Origin: Acidimicrobiales bacterium
Lineage (GTDB): Bacteria > Actinomycetota > Acidimicrobiia > Acidimicrobiales > RAAP-2
DNA: 64,000 nucleotides
Assembly (NCBI GenBank): GCA_025362585.1
Contig: JANYFR010000004.1
Coordinates: 51,861-115,860, forward strand
Direction of reading: 5' to 3'
The translations under genes were made by a program, and so were the position numbers. The notes below the pieces were generated by a model. The model searched no databases and was not told the DNA's origin. It worked only from the letters and a program-made list of their open reading frames with translations. Positions 16,745-25,917 of this stretch are shown piece by piece (positions within the stretch are counted from its first letter, which is position 1; each line of letters begins with the position of its first letter).

Positions 16745-18360
16745 TAGGCCAACACGACGATGTCCAGTGCGCCATCGGCATACTGGGCACGCAGTACCTT
16801 CTTGTCGAACTTGCCGACGCTGGTCTTGGGAATCGACTCCACGAAGGTCCATCGCTCGGGGAGCCACCACTTGGCCACCCGCTCGGCGAGGAACGCTCGG
16901 AGCTCGTCGGCGCTGGCCGACGCTCCCGGCTTCAGCACGACGCAGCACAGGGGGCGCTCCTGCCACCGTTCGTCGGGTACGGCGACGACCGCCGACTCGA
17001 AGACCTTGGGATGGGCCATCATCGTTGACTCCAATTCGACCGAACTGATCCACTCGCCGCCCGACTTGATGACGTCCTTGGTGCGGTCGCTCACGACCAT
17101 GAAACCGAGTTCGTCGAGGGTCCCGATGTCCCCCGTGCGCAACCAGCCGTCGTGGAACTTGTCGGGGTCGTCGACGCCGAAATAGGAGCCGGTGATCCAG
17201 GGGCCGCGGATTTCAAATTCGCCGACCGTCGTGCCGTCGGTGGCGAGGACGGTGCCGTGGTCGTCGGTGATGCGTAACTCCACCCCCGCGACCACCCGAC
17301 CGGCCTTGACTCGAAAATCAATTTTCTGGTCGTCCGGCGTTCCCGCGGGCGGAATGGAGACCGCGGCCAGGGGGCTGGTCTCGGTCATACCCCACCCCTG
17401 AATCATGTCAATGCCGTAACGATCGCGAAAGGCCTCGATCATGACGCGCGGCACTGCGGAGCCACCCGCCAATAGTGCGCGCAGACTCGAGAAGTCGCAG
17501 GTGGCGTCGTGCTCGGCGGCGCGCAGCACGTCGTTCCAGATGGTCGGCACGCCCAGCGAGATCGTCGGACGCAGCTCACGGATCATCTTGATGATCGGCT
17601 CGCCCTGGAGGAACATCTGGGGCATGATCAGCTCGGTGCCGGCGAAGAAGGCGGTGTAACCGACGCCCCAGGCGTTGACGTGAAACATCGGGACGATGAG
17701 CAGGCAGCGGTCGCGCTCACAGAGCCCAATGGAGTTAGCGGTCATCGACGCCATGGAGTGCAGCCACATCGAGCGATGCGAGTAGACGATGCCCTTGGGA
17801 TTGCCGGTCGTGCCCGAGGTGTAACACATGATCGCCGCCGAGCGCTCGTCGAGCTCGGGCCACGCAAAGCCCGGTCGCTGCGCCGAGACCAGCTCCTCGT
17901 AGTCGAGCGTGTCGCCGAGCATTCCGCTGGTGTCGGACCCGTGGACGATGATGTGCTCGACACTGGGCATCTGGTCGACGATCTTGGCGAGCAGCGGCAC
18001 GAGTGAACTGTCGACGATGATGACCTTGTCTTCGGCGTGGTTAATGATGTAGGCGAGCTGCTCGGGAAAGAGCCGAATGTTCAGGGTGTGCAACACGGCG
18101 CCCATGCAGGGCACCGCGATGTAGGCCTCCATGTGGGTCTGGTTGTTCCACATGAACGTCGCGACCCGCTCTCCGGGGGCCACTCCGAGATCGACGAGGG
18201 CCTGCGCCAGCTGTTCGGCGCGTCGGGCGACCTGGAAAAACGTCGCCTCCTCTACGCCGTCGGGTGTGACCGTGAAGATCTTCTTGTCCGCGTAGATGTA
18301 CTGCCCGTGTCGGATCAGGCCGCTAATCAGCAGCGGACCATTTTGCATGGTGCTCTGCAC
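16744..18360 (-). CDS. Acyl-CoA synthetase (fatty-acid--CoA ligase family)
   Basis: ANL-superfamily enzyme that activates a carboxylic acid, probably a fatty acid, to its acyl-CoA through an acyl-adenylate. 538 residues. The AMP-binding motif [10 protein letters not shown] is at 181-190. [18 protein letters not shown] and the hinge [15 protein letters not shown] follow, with the C-terminal catalytic lysine in [10 protein letters not shown] strong GGAGGGGG ribosome-binding site precedes the GTG at 18360. Chain length cannot be told; medium/long-chain or an unusual acid are possible. Confidence 0.9.
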   Translation of the reverse strand: MQSTMQNGPLLISGLIRHGQYIYADKKIFTVTPDGVEEATFFQVARRAEQLAQALVDLGVAPGERVATFMWNNQTHMEAYIAVPCMGAVLHTLNIRLFPEQLAYIINHAEDKVIIVDSSLVPLLAKIVDQMPSVEHIIVHGSDTSGMLGDTLDYEELVSAQRPGFAWPELDERSAAIMCYTSGTTGNPKGIVYSHRSMWLHSMASMTANSIGLCERDRCLLIVPMFHVNAWGVGYTAFFAGTELIMPQMFLQGEPIIKMIRELRPTISLGVPTIWNDVLRAAEHDATCDFSSLRALLAGGSAVPRVMIEAFRDRYGIDMIQGWGMTETSPLAAVSIPPAGTPDDQKIDFRVKAGRVVAGVELRITDDHGTVLATDGTTVGEFEIRGPWITGSYFGVDDPDKFHDGWLRTGDIGTLDELGFMVVSDRTKDVIKSGGEWISSVELESTMMAHPKVFESAVVAVPDERWQERPLCCVVLKPGASASADELRAFLAERVAKWWLPERWTFVESIPKTSVGKFDKKVLRAQYADGALDIVVLA

Positions 18361-18422
18361 TGGTTCCCCCTCCGTACTTCGTATCGACGATGCTACAAAC
18401 TACCGAGGGACCTCCTCGGGAT

Positions 18423-19865
18423 CTACCACGACAGGGCGTACGGCGCGAGGGGCGCCGGCAGGGCCGTCACGCCGCTGGCGAAGTGGGCGTCAATGGCGGC
18501 CGCGGCGCTGCGTCCCTCGGCGATGGCCCACACAATGAGGCTCTGGCCGCGCACTGCGTCGCCACAGGCGAAGACCGGAGCCGCTCCCGTCAGTTGTTCG
18601 AGGCGCCAGTCGGGACCGACCGACAGCGTGCCACGGGTGGTGAGGAACGCGGCGTCGTTGAGTTCGAGACGGTCCAGTTCGGGCCCGACGAAGCCCGCGG
18701 CGATGAGTACGAGGTCGGCCTCGAGGCGGATGGACTCCCCGCTCAGGTGGTCGCGCACGGCGATCTCGGTCACCCGTTCGTCGCCGCGGAACTCGAGGGT
18801 TTCAGTGGAGAACCGCCGCTCCCCTCCTTCGGCGTGCGCGGGGCTCGTCTTGTAGATTCGCGCCATCAGCGGCCAGGGCTCGTTCGACGGCCGCTCGTCG
18901 GGCGGACGGTCCATAATCTCGATCTGCACAATCGAGGACGCCCCCTGGCGGTGGGCGGTGCCGAGGCAGTCTGCCCCAGTGTCACCGCCGCCGAGGATGA
19001 TGACGTGACGAGCGCCCGCGTCGATGGACGAGGTCACGCCATCGTGAACGGCACGATTGGCCGCTTCGAGGTAGGTCATCGCGGGGTAGACGCCCGCCAG
19101 GTCGGCTCCGGGCACCGGGATCAGTCTCGGGCGGGTCGAGCCAATCGCCAAGAGCACGGCGTCGTAGTTTCGTTGCAGGGTCGCGAGCGGGGTGCCGCCC
19201 GCTCCGACGGCCACGTTCGGGTGGAATCGGATTCCCGATGCCCCCATCACGGCGAGGCGCCGGTCGAGGACTGACTTCTCCATCTTGAACTCGGGGATGC
19301 CGTAGCGCAGCAGCCCCCCGATGGCGTCGCTGCGCTCGTAGACCGACACGGCGTGACCGGCACTACGTAGTTGGGCCGCGGCGGCGAGCCCCGACGGCCC
19401 CGAACCGACGACCGCCACGCGACGACCGGTCTCGGGTGGGGTCGCGCTCGACACCGCAAAGCCGTGGGAGAAGGCGTGTTCGGCGACTTCGTACTCAATG
19501 CGTTCAATGGTCACGGGGTCGCTCGCAATGCCCAGGACGCAGGCCGACTCGCACGGTGCCGGACAGAGCCGCCCCGTGAACTCCGGGAAGTTGTTGGTGG
19601 CGAAGAGTTGCTCGGACGCGAGTCGCCACCGTCCCTTGTAGACGTCGTCGTTGAAGGTCGGAATCGGATTGCCGAGCGGGCAGCCCTGCATGCAAAACGG
19701 AATGCCGCAGTCCATGCAGCGCGCCCCCTGTTCGACGATGGCGTCGTCGTTCTGGGGCTCGTAGACCTCGCGCCAGTCGCGCAGTCGCACCGGTACCGGG
19801 CGGTACGTCGGTCCCTGTCGCGCGATCTCGAGAAAACCCGTGACCTTACCCACCACGCGACTCAT
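18423..19865 (-). CDS. gltD: Glutamate synthase small subunit
   Basis: NADPH-oxidising flavoprotein of GOGAT, passing electrons through Fe-S clusters to GltB. 480 residues from the ATG at 19865. The N-terminal cysteines sit in CMDCGIPFCMQGCPLGNPIP and CPAPCESAC. An FAD-binding VVGSGPSGLAAA and an NADPH-binding LGGGDTGADC follow. The start lies inside the last 20 bp of gltB, so the genes are coupled; a longer frame upstream only reads through gltB. Together with GltB it assimilates ammonia as glutamate. Confidence 0.95.
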   Translation of the reverse strand: MSRVVGKVTGFLEIARQGPTYRPVPVRLRDWREVYEPQNDDAIVEQGARCMDCGIPFCMQGCPLGNPIPTFNDDVYKGRWRLASEQLFATNNFPEFTGRLCPAPCESACVLGIASDPVTIERIEYEVAEHAFSHGFAVSSATPPETGRRVAVVGSGPSGLAAAAQLRSAGHAVSVYERSDAIGGLLRYGIPEFKMEKSVLDRRLAVMGASGIRFHPNVAVGAGGTPLATLQRNYDAVLLAIGSTRPRLIPVPGADLAGVYPAMTYLEAANRAVHDGVTSSIDAGARHVIILGGGDTGADCLGTAHRQGASSIVQIEIMDRPPDERPSNEPWPLMARIYKTSPAHAEGGERRFSTETLEFRGDERVTEIAVRDHLSGESIRLEADLVLIAAGFVGPELDRLELNDAAFLTTRGTLSVGPDWRLEQLTGAAPVFACGDAVRGQSLIVWAIAEGRSAAAAIDAHFASGVTALPAPLAPYALSW

Positions 19866-22800
19866 CACGAATTCGTTGGTACTCAGAGGTCTCGATGCGC
19901 ACGAAATGCATCCGCTCGCGTCGCCACTCGCGCAGTATCGACTGGGCGCGACGGGATTCGGTTTCGGCGGCGAATCGAGTGAGCAGGTCGTGCAAGCGCT
20001 CGTCGTCGTCGAATTCGAGCGGATCGATCTCGTAGACACCGGCGCTGAGGTGGTCGTGGACCCGCTGCTCGGGGTCGTAGAGGTACAGCGTGCCTCCCGA
20101 CATGCCGGCGGCCAGGTTGCGCCCCACGTCGCCGAGGATCACGACGACCCCGCCGGTCATGTACTCGCACGCGTGGTCGCCGGTCCCCTCGACGATGATC
20201 GTGGCGCCGGAGTTGCGCACGCCGCAGCGCTCGCCGACGACGCCGCTGACGAAGATCTCACCGCTCGTGGCACCGTACCCGATCACGTTGCCCGCGATGA
20301 TGTTCTCCTCACTCGCGAAGGTTGACGATCGGGACGGTCGGATCACGATGCGACCACCCGAGAGGCCCTTACCGGCGTAATCGTTGGCATCGCCCGTCAG
20401 ACGCAGGGTGAGACCGGCGGGGATGAAGGCCCCGAGACTCTGGCCGGAGGAGCCGTCGAGGGCGATCTCGATGTGGTCGTCGGCCAGCACCGCGGTACCG
20501 AGGGCCCGGGTGATGGCACTGCCGGTGAGGGTGCCGACGGCCCGGTTGACGTTGCGTATCGGTGACTCGAGCCGCACCGCCACGCCCTGGGTGGCGGCCG
20601 ACAGCGCCGCGTCGATGAACGTCCAGTCGAGGGCGCCGTCGAGACCGTGCTCCTGTTTCACACTCTGGTGGCGCTGTTCGGGGTCGACTGTCACGAGCAG
20701 TGCACTGAGGTCGAGGTCGTTGGTCGCGTCGTCGAGCGTGCGCACCGCGATGCGCGTGGCGTCACCAATGACCTCGTCGAGAGTTCTTGCGCCGAGCAGC
20801 GCCAGGTACTCGCGCACCTCTTCGGCGATGAACTCGAAGAAATTCTCGACAAATTCGGGTTTGCCGGTGAATCGCTCGCGCAGTGCGGGGTTCTGGGTGG
20901 CGATGCCGACCGGGCACGTGTCGAGGTGACAGACGCGCATCATCACGCACCCCGAGACGACGAGGGGCGCGGTCGCGAAGCCGAACTCTTCGGCGCCGAG
21001 CAACGCGGCGATGATGACGTCGCGGCCGGTCTTCAGTTGCCCGTCGACCTGGACGACGACGCGGCTGCGCAGACCATTGGCGGCGAGGGTCTGGTGGGTT
21101 TCAGAGAGCCCGAGTTCCCACGGCGCCCCTGCGTGCTTCAGCGAAGTGAGGGGTGCCGCGCCCGTGCCTCCGTCGTGGCCCGAAATCAAGATGACGTCGG
21201 CGTGCGCCTTGGCGACGCCCGCGGCGATGGTGCCGACCCCCTGTTCGCTGACGAGTTTCACGTGAATGCGGGCCTGGTCGTTCGCATTCTTGAGGTCAAA
21301 GATTAGTTGGGCGAGGTCCTCAATCGAGTAAATGTCGTGGTGCGGCGGGGGTGAGATGAGACCGACGCCGGGAGTCGAGTGACGGGTCTTCGCAATCCAC
21401 GGGTAGACCTTGGATCCGGGCAACTGGCCACCCTCGCCCGGCTTGGCACCTTGCGCCATCTTGATCTGGATGTCGTCGGCGTTGACGAGAAACCGGCTGG
21501 TGACGCCGAAGCGGCCCGACGCCACCTGCTTGATCGCCGAGCGACGATTGTGGCGAGGATCGGAGGTATCGAAGCGATCCTCGTCCTCGCCACCCTCGCC
21601 GGTGTTGGACTTCGCCCCGAGCCGGTTCATGGCAATGGCCAGCGTCGAGTGGGACTCCTCGGAGATCGATCCGTAGGACATCGCACCCGTGCTGAATCGC
21701 TTGATGATCGATGCCGCGCTTTCGACCTCGTCGATGTTGAGCGGTCGCGCACTCTCTACCAGGTCCATCAGCCCCCGCAACGTCACCCGTTCGCGGGTCT
21801 GGTCGTCGACCAGCGTGGTGTACTCCTTGAAGATGTCGTAGCGACGCTCACGTGTAGCGTGCTGGAGCTTTTGAACGGTGCGGGGATTGAAGAGGTGGAT
21901 CTCGCCGTCGCGGCGCCACTGGTACTCCCCGCGACTGGCGAGTTCGACCCGCTCGCCGGGTGCCGGTCGGTAGGCGCTCTGGTGCTGCGCCAACACGTCG
22001 TGGACGATGTGCTCGAGGGTGATACCCCCAATACGCGACTGAAATCCCGGAAAGTAGCGATCGAGCACGTCATCGGAGATGCCCACGGCCTCGAACAGCT
22101 GGGAGCCGACATAACTCGCCACCGTGCTGACGCCCATTTTGGACATGGTCTTCACGACTCCCTTGTTGAGGGCCTTGCCGTACTGGTAGCGGGCCTCGAA
22201 CGCGCTCAGCCCATGCAGCTCGCCCCCTTCGACGAGTGCGTCGATCGATTCGTAGGCGAGGTAGGGGCAGATCGCCGAGGCGCCAAAACCGAGCAGCAAC
22301 GCCACGTGATGGACCTCTCGGACATCGCCGGACTCCATAATGAGCGCCGCGCTGGTGCGCAGGTGCTCATCGACCAGGCGGTGGTGCACCGCCGAGGCCA
22401 ACAGCAGACTGGGGATTGCGGCCTGGGTGCTCGACGTATTGCGGTCCGACAGAATGACGATGTTGGCGCCGGACCGAACATGGCGAATGACCTGCGCGGT
22501 GACCTCATCGATGGCGTGGGCGAGCCGTTCAACGGCGGTGGCGGGACCTTCGACCGCGAAGAGCCCCTCGACGACCACCGTCTTGAAGTCGTGGGAGGTG
22601 TCGTGCTCTTCGATGTAGCGCAGCTTGGCCAACTCCTCGACACTCAGGACCGGCGAGGGTAGGACGATCTGGTGGCAGTGGCGCGCCGTCTCGGTGAGCA
22701 TGTTCTCCTCACCGCCAATGGTGACCCGAGTGGAGGTCACCAGCTCTTCACGAATCGCGTCGAGAGGCGGATTGGTGACCTGAGCGAAGAGTTGGCTGAA

Positions 22801-24294
22801 GAAGTCGAAGAGTGATCGGGGCTTAACCGAAAGTACGGGGAGCGCCGTATCCGAGCCCATTGAACCGATCGGTTCCTCGCTGACCTGGGCCATGTGGCGC
22901 ACGATCATGCGCAGGTCCTCTTCGCTGTAGCCGAAGTTCTTCTGCAGACGCACCACCGAGGCGTGACTGGGGGTGAGCATCGCCGGCGCCTCGATTTCGT
23001 CGAGGGAGACCTGCTGGTCGTCGAGCCATTCGCCGTAAGGTGCCCGAGCGGCCAGCGAGGATTTCAACTCGTCGTCGTCGATGATCCGTCCCTGCTCTAA
23101 GTCGATGAGAAACATCCGTCCGGGCTGCAGGCGACCCTTGCGAAGAATGTTCGCGGGATCGACGGGCAGCACGCCGACCTCACTGGCGAAGATGACGCGC
23201 TGGTCTTTCGTCACCCAGTAGCGGGCGGGACGTAGGCCGTTGCGGTCGAGCACGGCGCCGACGACCTTTCCGTCACAAAACGTGACCGACGCCGGACCGT
23301 CCCACGGCTCCATCAGTCCCGCGTGGTAACGATAAAAGTCCCGGCGTGACGCGCCCATGAATGTCGAGCGTTCCCAGGCCTCGGGGATCATCATAAGTAC
23401 GGCGTGGGGCAACGACCGGCCCGACTGGACGAGGAGCTCAACGACTTCGTCGAAGCTCGCCGAGTCGCTCATCCGTTCGGTGATGATGGGTGTGAGTTCG
23501 CTTATCGCGAGTGGCAGGAGTTCACTCTGCAGCGTGGTTTCGCGCGCCGTCATCCAGTTGCGATTGCCGCGCACCGTATTGATTTCGCCGTTGTGGGCGA
23601 TGTAGCGAAACGGTTGGGCGAGGTCCCAGCGGGGCAGCACGTTCGTTGAGAATCGACTGTGGACGACCGCAATCGCCGAGGCGAGCCGCTCGTCTCGCAG
23701 GTCCGCGAAGTAGTGGCGCAGCTGCGGTGACGACAGCATGCCCTTATAGATCAGTACGTGCGTCGAGCACGATGACGCGTAGATATCGTTTTGGTGCTCG
23801 AGGACCTTGCGGGCACAGAAGAGCGCCCGCTCGAGGTCGACGCCGCTCTCATCTTCACTCGGAACGATGAGCTGCTGGATAAAGAGGGGCTCGGACGCGG
23901 CCGACGTGGCACCGAGCAGGCTGGAGTCGACGGGTACCTCGCGCCATCCGGCCGAGATGAGCCCGAGCCTGGCGAGCACCACGTCGATCGCCGTGCGCGT
24001 GGCCACCATCCCCACGTGGGGGGGAATCATCCAGTGGGCAATCCCGTAGGCGCCGCGTTCGGGCACCGTGGCGTCGAACACCGCACGGATGAACTGGTCG
24101 GGCATCTGGATGAGCAGGCCTGCACCGTCGCCCGAATCGACGTCCGCGCCCGTCGCGCCGCGGTGTTCCAGATTTTCGAGAATGGTCAGCGCGTCGTCGA
24201 TGGTCGCGAAACTCGCGCGGCCCGTGAGGTCTGCCACCATGCCGACGCCACAGGCGTCGTGTTCGAAAGTGGGGTCGTAGAGGGTTCTGGTCAT
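19846..24294 (-). CDS. gltB: Glutamate synthase large subunit
   Basis: Makes two glutamates from glutamine and 2-oxoglutarate. From the ATG at 24294 (ribosome-binding site AAGGA) it has 1482 residues. A 14-residue propeptide ends before Cys15 (MTRTLYDPTFEHDACGVG), the N-terminal glutaminase nucleophile. The FMN-binding synthase domain follows, with the 3Fe-4S cysteines in CVMMRVCHLDTC, and then the C-terminal GXGXG beta-helix. An upstream in-frame ATG exists at 24330 but would add 12 residues unlike the family. Confidence 0.96.
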   Translation of the reverse strand: MTRTLYDPTFEHDACGVGMVADLTGRASFATIDDALTILENLEHRGATGADVDSGDGAGLLIQMPDQFIRAVFDATVPERGAYGIAHWMIPPHVGMVATRTAIDVVLARLGLISAGWREVPVDSSLLGATSAASEPLFIQQLIVPSEDESGVDLERALFCARKVLEHQNDIYASSCSTHVLIYKGMLSSPQLRHYFADLRDERLASAIAVVHSRFSTNVLPRWDLAQPFRYIAHNGEINTVRGNRNWMTARETTLQSELLPLAISELTPIITERMSDSASFDEVVELLVQSGRSLPHAVLMMIPEAWERSTFMGASRRDFYRYHAGLMEPWDGPASVTFCDGKVVGAVLDRNGLRPARYWVTKDQRVIFASEVGVLPVDPANILRKGRLQPGRMFLIDLEQGRIIDDDELKSSLAARAPYGEWLDDQQVSLDEIEAPAMLTPSHASVVRLQKNFGYSEEDLRMIVRHMAQVSEEPIGSMGSDTALPVLSVKPRSLFDFFSQLFAQVTNPPLDAIREELVTSTRVTIGGEENMLTETARHCHQIVLPSPVLSVEELAKLRYIEEHDTSHDFKTVVVEGLFAVEGPATAVERLAHAIDEVTAQVIRHVRSGANIVILSDRNTSSTQAAIPSLLLASAVHHRLVDEHLRTSAALIMESGDVREVHHVALLLGFGASAICPYLAYESIDALVEGGELHGLSAFEARYQYGKALNKGVVKTMSKMGVSTVASYVGSQLFEAVGISDDVLDRYFPGFQSRIGGITLEHIVHDVLAQHQSAYRPAPGERVELASRGEYQWRRDGEIHLFNPRTVQKLQHATRERRYDIFKEYTTLVDDQTRERVTLRGLMDLVESARPLNIDEVESAASIIKRFSTGAMSYGSISEESHSTLAIAMNRLGAKSNTGEGGEDEDRFDTSDPRHNRRSAIKQVASGRFGVTSRFLVNADDIQIKMAQGAKPGEGGQLPGSKVYPWIAKTRHSTPGVGLISPPPHHDIYSIEDLAQLIFDLKNANDQARIHVKLVSEQGVGTIAAGVAKAHADVILISGHDGGTGAAPLTSLKHAGAPWELGLSETHQTLAANGLRSRVVVQVDGQLKTGRDVIIAALLGAEEFGFATAPLVVSGCVMMRVCHLDTCPVGIATQNPALRERFTGKPEFVENFFEFIAEEVREYLALLGARTLDEVIGDATRIAVRTLDDATNDLDLSALLVTVDPEQRHQSVKQEHGLDGALDWTFIDAALSAATQGVAVRLESPIRNVNRAVGTLTGSAITRALGTAVLADDHIEIALDGSSGQSLGAFIPAGLTLRLTGDANDYAGKGLSGGRIVIRPSRSSTFASEENIIAGNVIGYGATSGEIFVSGVVGERCGVRNSGATIIVEGTGDHACEYMTGGVVVILGDVGRNLAAGMSGGTLYLYDPEQRVHDHLSAGVYEIDPLEFDDDERLHDLLTRFAAETESRRAQSILREWRRERMHFVRIETSEYQRIRDESRGG

Positions 24295-24329
24295 AGCGTT
24301 TCCTTGCGGGGCAACGCTGACCCACCTCA

Positions 24330-24335
24330 ACTATA
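24330..24335 (-). promoter_or_regulatory. Putative -10 element of gltBD
   Basis: Minus-strand TATAGT lies 35 bp before the gltB ATG, giving a leader of about 28 nt that contains the ribosome-binding site. No clear -35 element is visible. Confidence 0.35.
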
Positions 24336-24362
24336 ACGAAAGGGACGCCAGACTTTGAAGCC

Positions 24363-24368
24363 TACGCT
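24363..24368 (+). promoter_or_regulatory. Putative leaderless -10 element of thiO
   Basis: TACGCT, then GGTCGT, then the thiO GTG. The GGTCG after the box recurs before ispH and the Rieske gene. No thiamine riboswitch core is seen in the 80 bp between gltB and thiO. Confidence 0.45.
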
Positions 24369-24374
24369 GGTCGT

Positions 24375-25448
24375 GTGACATTGACGGAGAAGAGTGCGCT
24401 GATCGTGGGCGGTGGGGTCATTGGCCTCACGAGTGCCTTTCGACTGGCGACTGAGGGGTGGCGAGTGACGATGCTCGACCCCGCACCGGCGAAGGGTGCG
24501 ACTTGGGCCGCCGCTGGCATGGTCGCACCGAGCGCGGAGATCGCCCCCGGCGAAGAACAGAACTATCTGCTCCAACGTCGTGCGCTCGTGGCGTGGCGCG
24601 AGTTGAGCGCCCAGCTCTGTCAGTTGACGGGCGATTGTGTCGAGTTGCACGAAACCGGCACCCTTCTCGTGGGTTGGGACGCTAGCGACCGTCGTCTGGT
24701 CCACCAATTTGCCCAAGTAGCGGGCGAATTCGATGTCCACCCTCGCGTCGTCCGTCCAACCAGCGACGCCGCCATGTTCTCGGGTATCTCCGGACGGGTC
24801 AGCGACGGACTCTTTGTCGACGGTGACGCCTGGCTCGATCCGGATCAGGCCGTGGCGGCGCTGTCGAGTGCGAATCGACGCCTCGGGGTGCAAGTGGTGA
24901 ACGCGCTCGTCACCGAGGTGGCCACTTCGGAGCACGGCGTGACCGCGACGACCCCAGAAGAGCTGTTCGCGGCGTCACTGGGCATTCTCGCCACCGGCGC
25001 GAACGAGTTGCCCCGTGGGGCGGTCAGTTCGGGAGTCCACGCAGTGCGACCGGTGCGCGGGATGACGGTACGCGTGAACGGTATCGATCGAAGTGCGCAA
25101 CCGATGATCCGCGCCTTCGTGCACGGGCGGACGTTTTACTTCGTGAGCCGTCCCGGGGGCTACGGCGTCTTGGGCGCGACCTCGGAGGAGCGGTCTGAGC
25201 CCATCGTTGAGATCGGCGAGCTCCAGCGGCTTCTGCGCGACGCCCTCGACGTCGTGCCCGCGCTCGAGGGAGCCACGCTCCTCGAAACGCGTCTCGGACT
25301 TCGTCCGGCGAGCGTTGATCTCCAACCGTTCTTCGAGGTCCTGAATGGTGGACGTTGGGCCTGGTCCTCGGGCCACTATCGCCACGGCGTGACGCTGGCG
25401 CCATTGGCGGCCCACGATGCTCTCACCTTCGCGGGAACGACGACGTGA
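24375..25448 (+). CDS. thiO: Glycine oxidase ThiO
   Basis: FAD enzyme oxidising glycine to dehydroglycine for the thiazole half of thiamine. The 357-residue protein has an N-terminal dinucleotide-binding VGGGVIGLTSAFRLA, the ThiO-type ATWAAAGMVAPSAE, and a C-terminal LETRLGLRPAS and GHYRHGVTLAP. GTG start. Immediately followed by thiS with a GTGA overlap, which confirms the pathway. A general D-amino-acid oxidase is the alternative but is unlikely beside thiS. Confidence 0.92.
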   Translation: MTLTEKSALIVGGGVIGLTSAFRLATEGWRVTMLDPAPAKGATWAAAGMVAPSAEIAPGEEQNYLLQRRALVAWRELSAQLCQLTGDCVELHETGTLLVGWDASDRRLVHQFAQVAGEFDVHPRVVRPTSDAAMFSGISGRVSDGLFVDGDAWLDPDQAVAALSSANRRLGVQVVNALVTEVATSEHGVTATTPEELFAASLGILATGANELPRGAVSSGVHAVRPVRGMTVRVNGIDRSAQPMIRAFVHGRTFYFVSRPGGYGVLGATSEERSEPIVEIGELQRLLRDALDVVPALEGATLLETRLGLRPASVDLQPFFEVLNGGRWAWSSGHYRHGVTLAPLAAHDALTFAGTTT

Positions 25449-25639
25449 TTCGAGTCAACGGCCTTGACGTGGCGTACGTCGATGAGTCGACACAGGCACT
25501 GTTGGAACGTCTCGAGATCGAGCCACGAGGCATTGCCGTCGCGCTCGACGGTGAGATCGTGCGCCGGTCGCGGTGGGCAACGACCCGCGTTGTTGACGGC
25601 TGCGTGGTGGAGATCGTTACTGCCGCCGCCGGTGGCTAA
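25445..25639 (+). CDS. thiS: Sulfur carrier protein ThiS
   Basis: 64-residue ubiquitin-fold sulfur carrier that delivers sulfur as a C-terminal thiocarboxylate for thiazole synthesis. It opens VIRVNGLDVAYVDESTQALL and ends in the required Gly-Gly. The GTG overlaps the thiO stop. The expected partner thiG does not follow in this window. Confidence 0.9.
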   Translation: MIRVNGLDVAYVDESTQALLERLEIEPRGIAVALDGEIVRRSRWATTRVVDGCVVEIVTAAAGG

Positions 25640-25652
25640 AGGGAGGACAGTG

Positions 25653-25808
25653 ATGGCGCAAGAGGAACTGTTGCGAGCGCTCGATGAGCGGATTCTCGAG
25701 TCGCTCAAGGCGAGGGCCACCGGAGAGACGGTGGCGTATCTCTGTGAGGCGCGGGCGTGGCTGACCCACCCGGATCAGTCTCACGGTGCGCATCGTCCAA
25801 CGGGTTGA
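25653..25808 (+). CDS. Small hypothetical protein
   Basis: 51-residue product with a helical, leucine/alanine-rich start (MAQEELLRALDERILESLKA) and no recognised domain. A strong GGGAGGAC ribosome-binding site lies just before it; GTG 25650 and ATG 25653 are both possible starts. It sits 13 bp after thiS and ends 30 bp before tRNA-Pro. Placement in the thiO-thiS unit suggests a minor thiamine-related or unrelated role; function unknown. Confidence 0.5.
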   Translation: MAQEELLRALDERILESLKARATGETVAYLCEARAWLTHPDQSHGAHRPTG

Positions 25809-25822
25809 CGCGGGCCACCGGC

Positions 25823-25828
25823 TAGAAT
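25823..25828 (+). promoter_or_regulatory. Putative -10 element of the tRNA-Pro gene
   Basis: TAGAAT ends 10 bp before the first base of the tRNA. A TTGACG lies only 12 bp upstream, too close for a normal -35 spacing, so the -35 element is uncertain. Confidence 0.35.
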
Positions 25829-25838
25829 TTCACCTTTG

Positions 25839-25917
25839 CGGGCTGTGGCTTAGTTTGGTCTAGAGCGCTCGGCTGGGGGCCGAGAGATCGGGAGTTCAAA
25901 TCTCCCCAGCCCGACCA
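25839..25917 (+). tRNA. tRNA-Pro (anticodon GGG)
   Basis: The acceptor stem pairs CGGGCTG (25839-25845) with CAGCCCG (25907-25913). Discriminator A and an encoded CCA follow. The anticodon stem CTCGG/CCGAG (25868-25872 and 25880-25884) closes the loop CTGGGGG, with anticodon GGG at 25875-25877. The T arm contains GTTCAAATC. The first base C is usual for bacterial tRNA-Pro. The last 22 bases overlap the 3' end of the convergent Rieske gene. Confidence 0.95.

Noticed and set aside
16745..17053. Longer N-terminus for the 65-residue coiled-coil protein
   Set aside because: The extra part lies inside the acyl-CoA ligase gene in another frame and reads as Arg/Gly-rich shadow; the GTG at 16744 fits the stop-start overlap.
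24295..24374. Possible TPP riboswitch before thiO
   Set aside because: The 80-bp gap to gltB lacks the conserved CTGAGA and ACCTGATC cores, and thiO looks leaderless.
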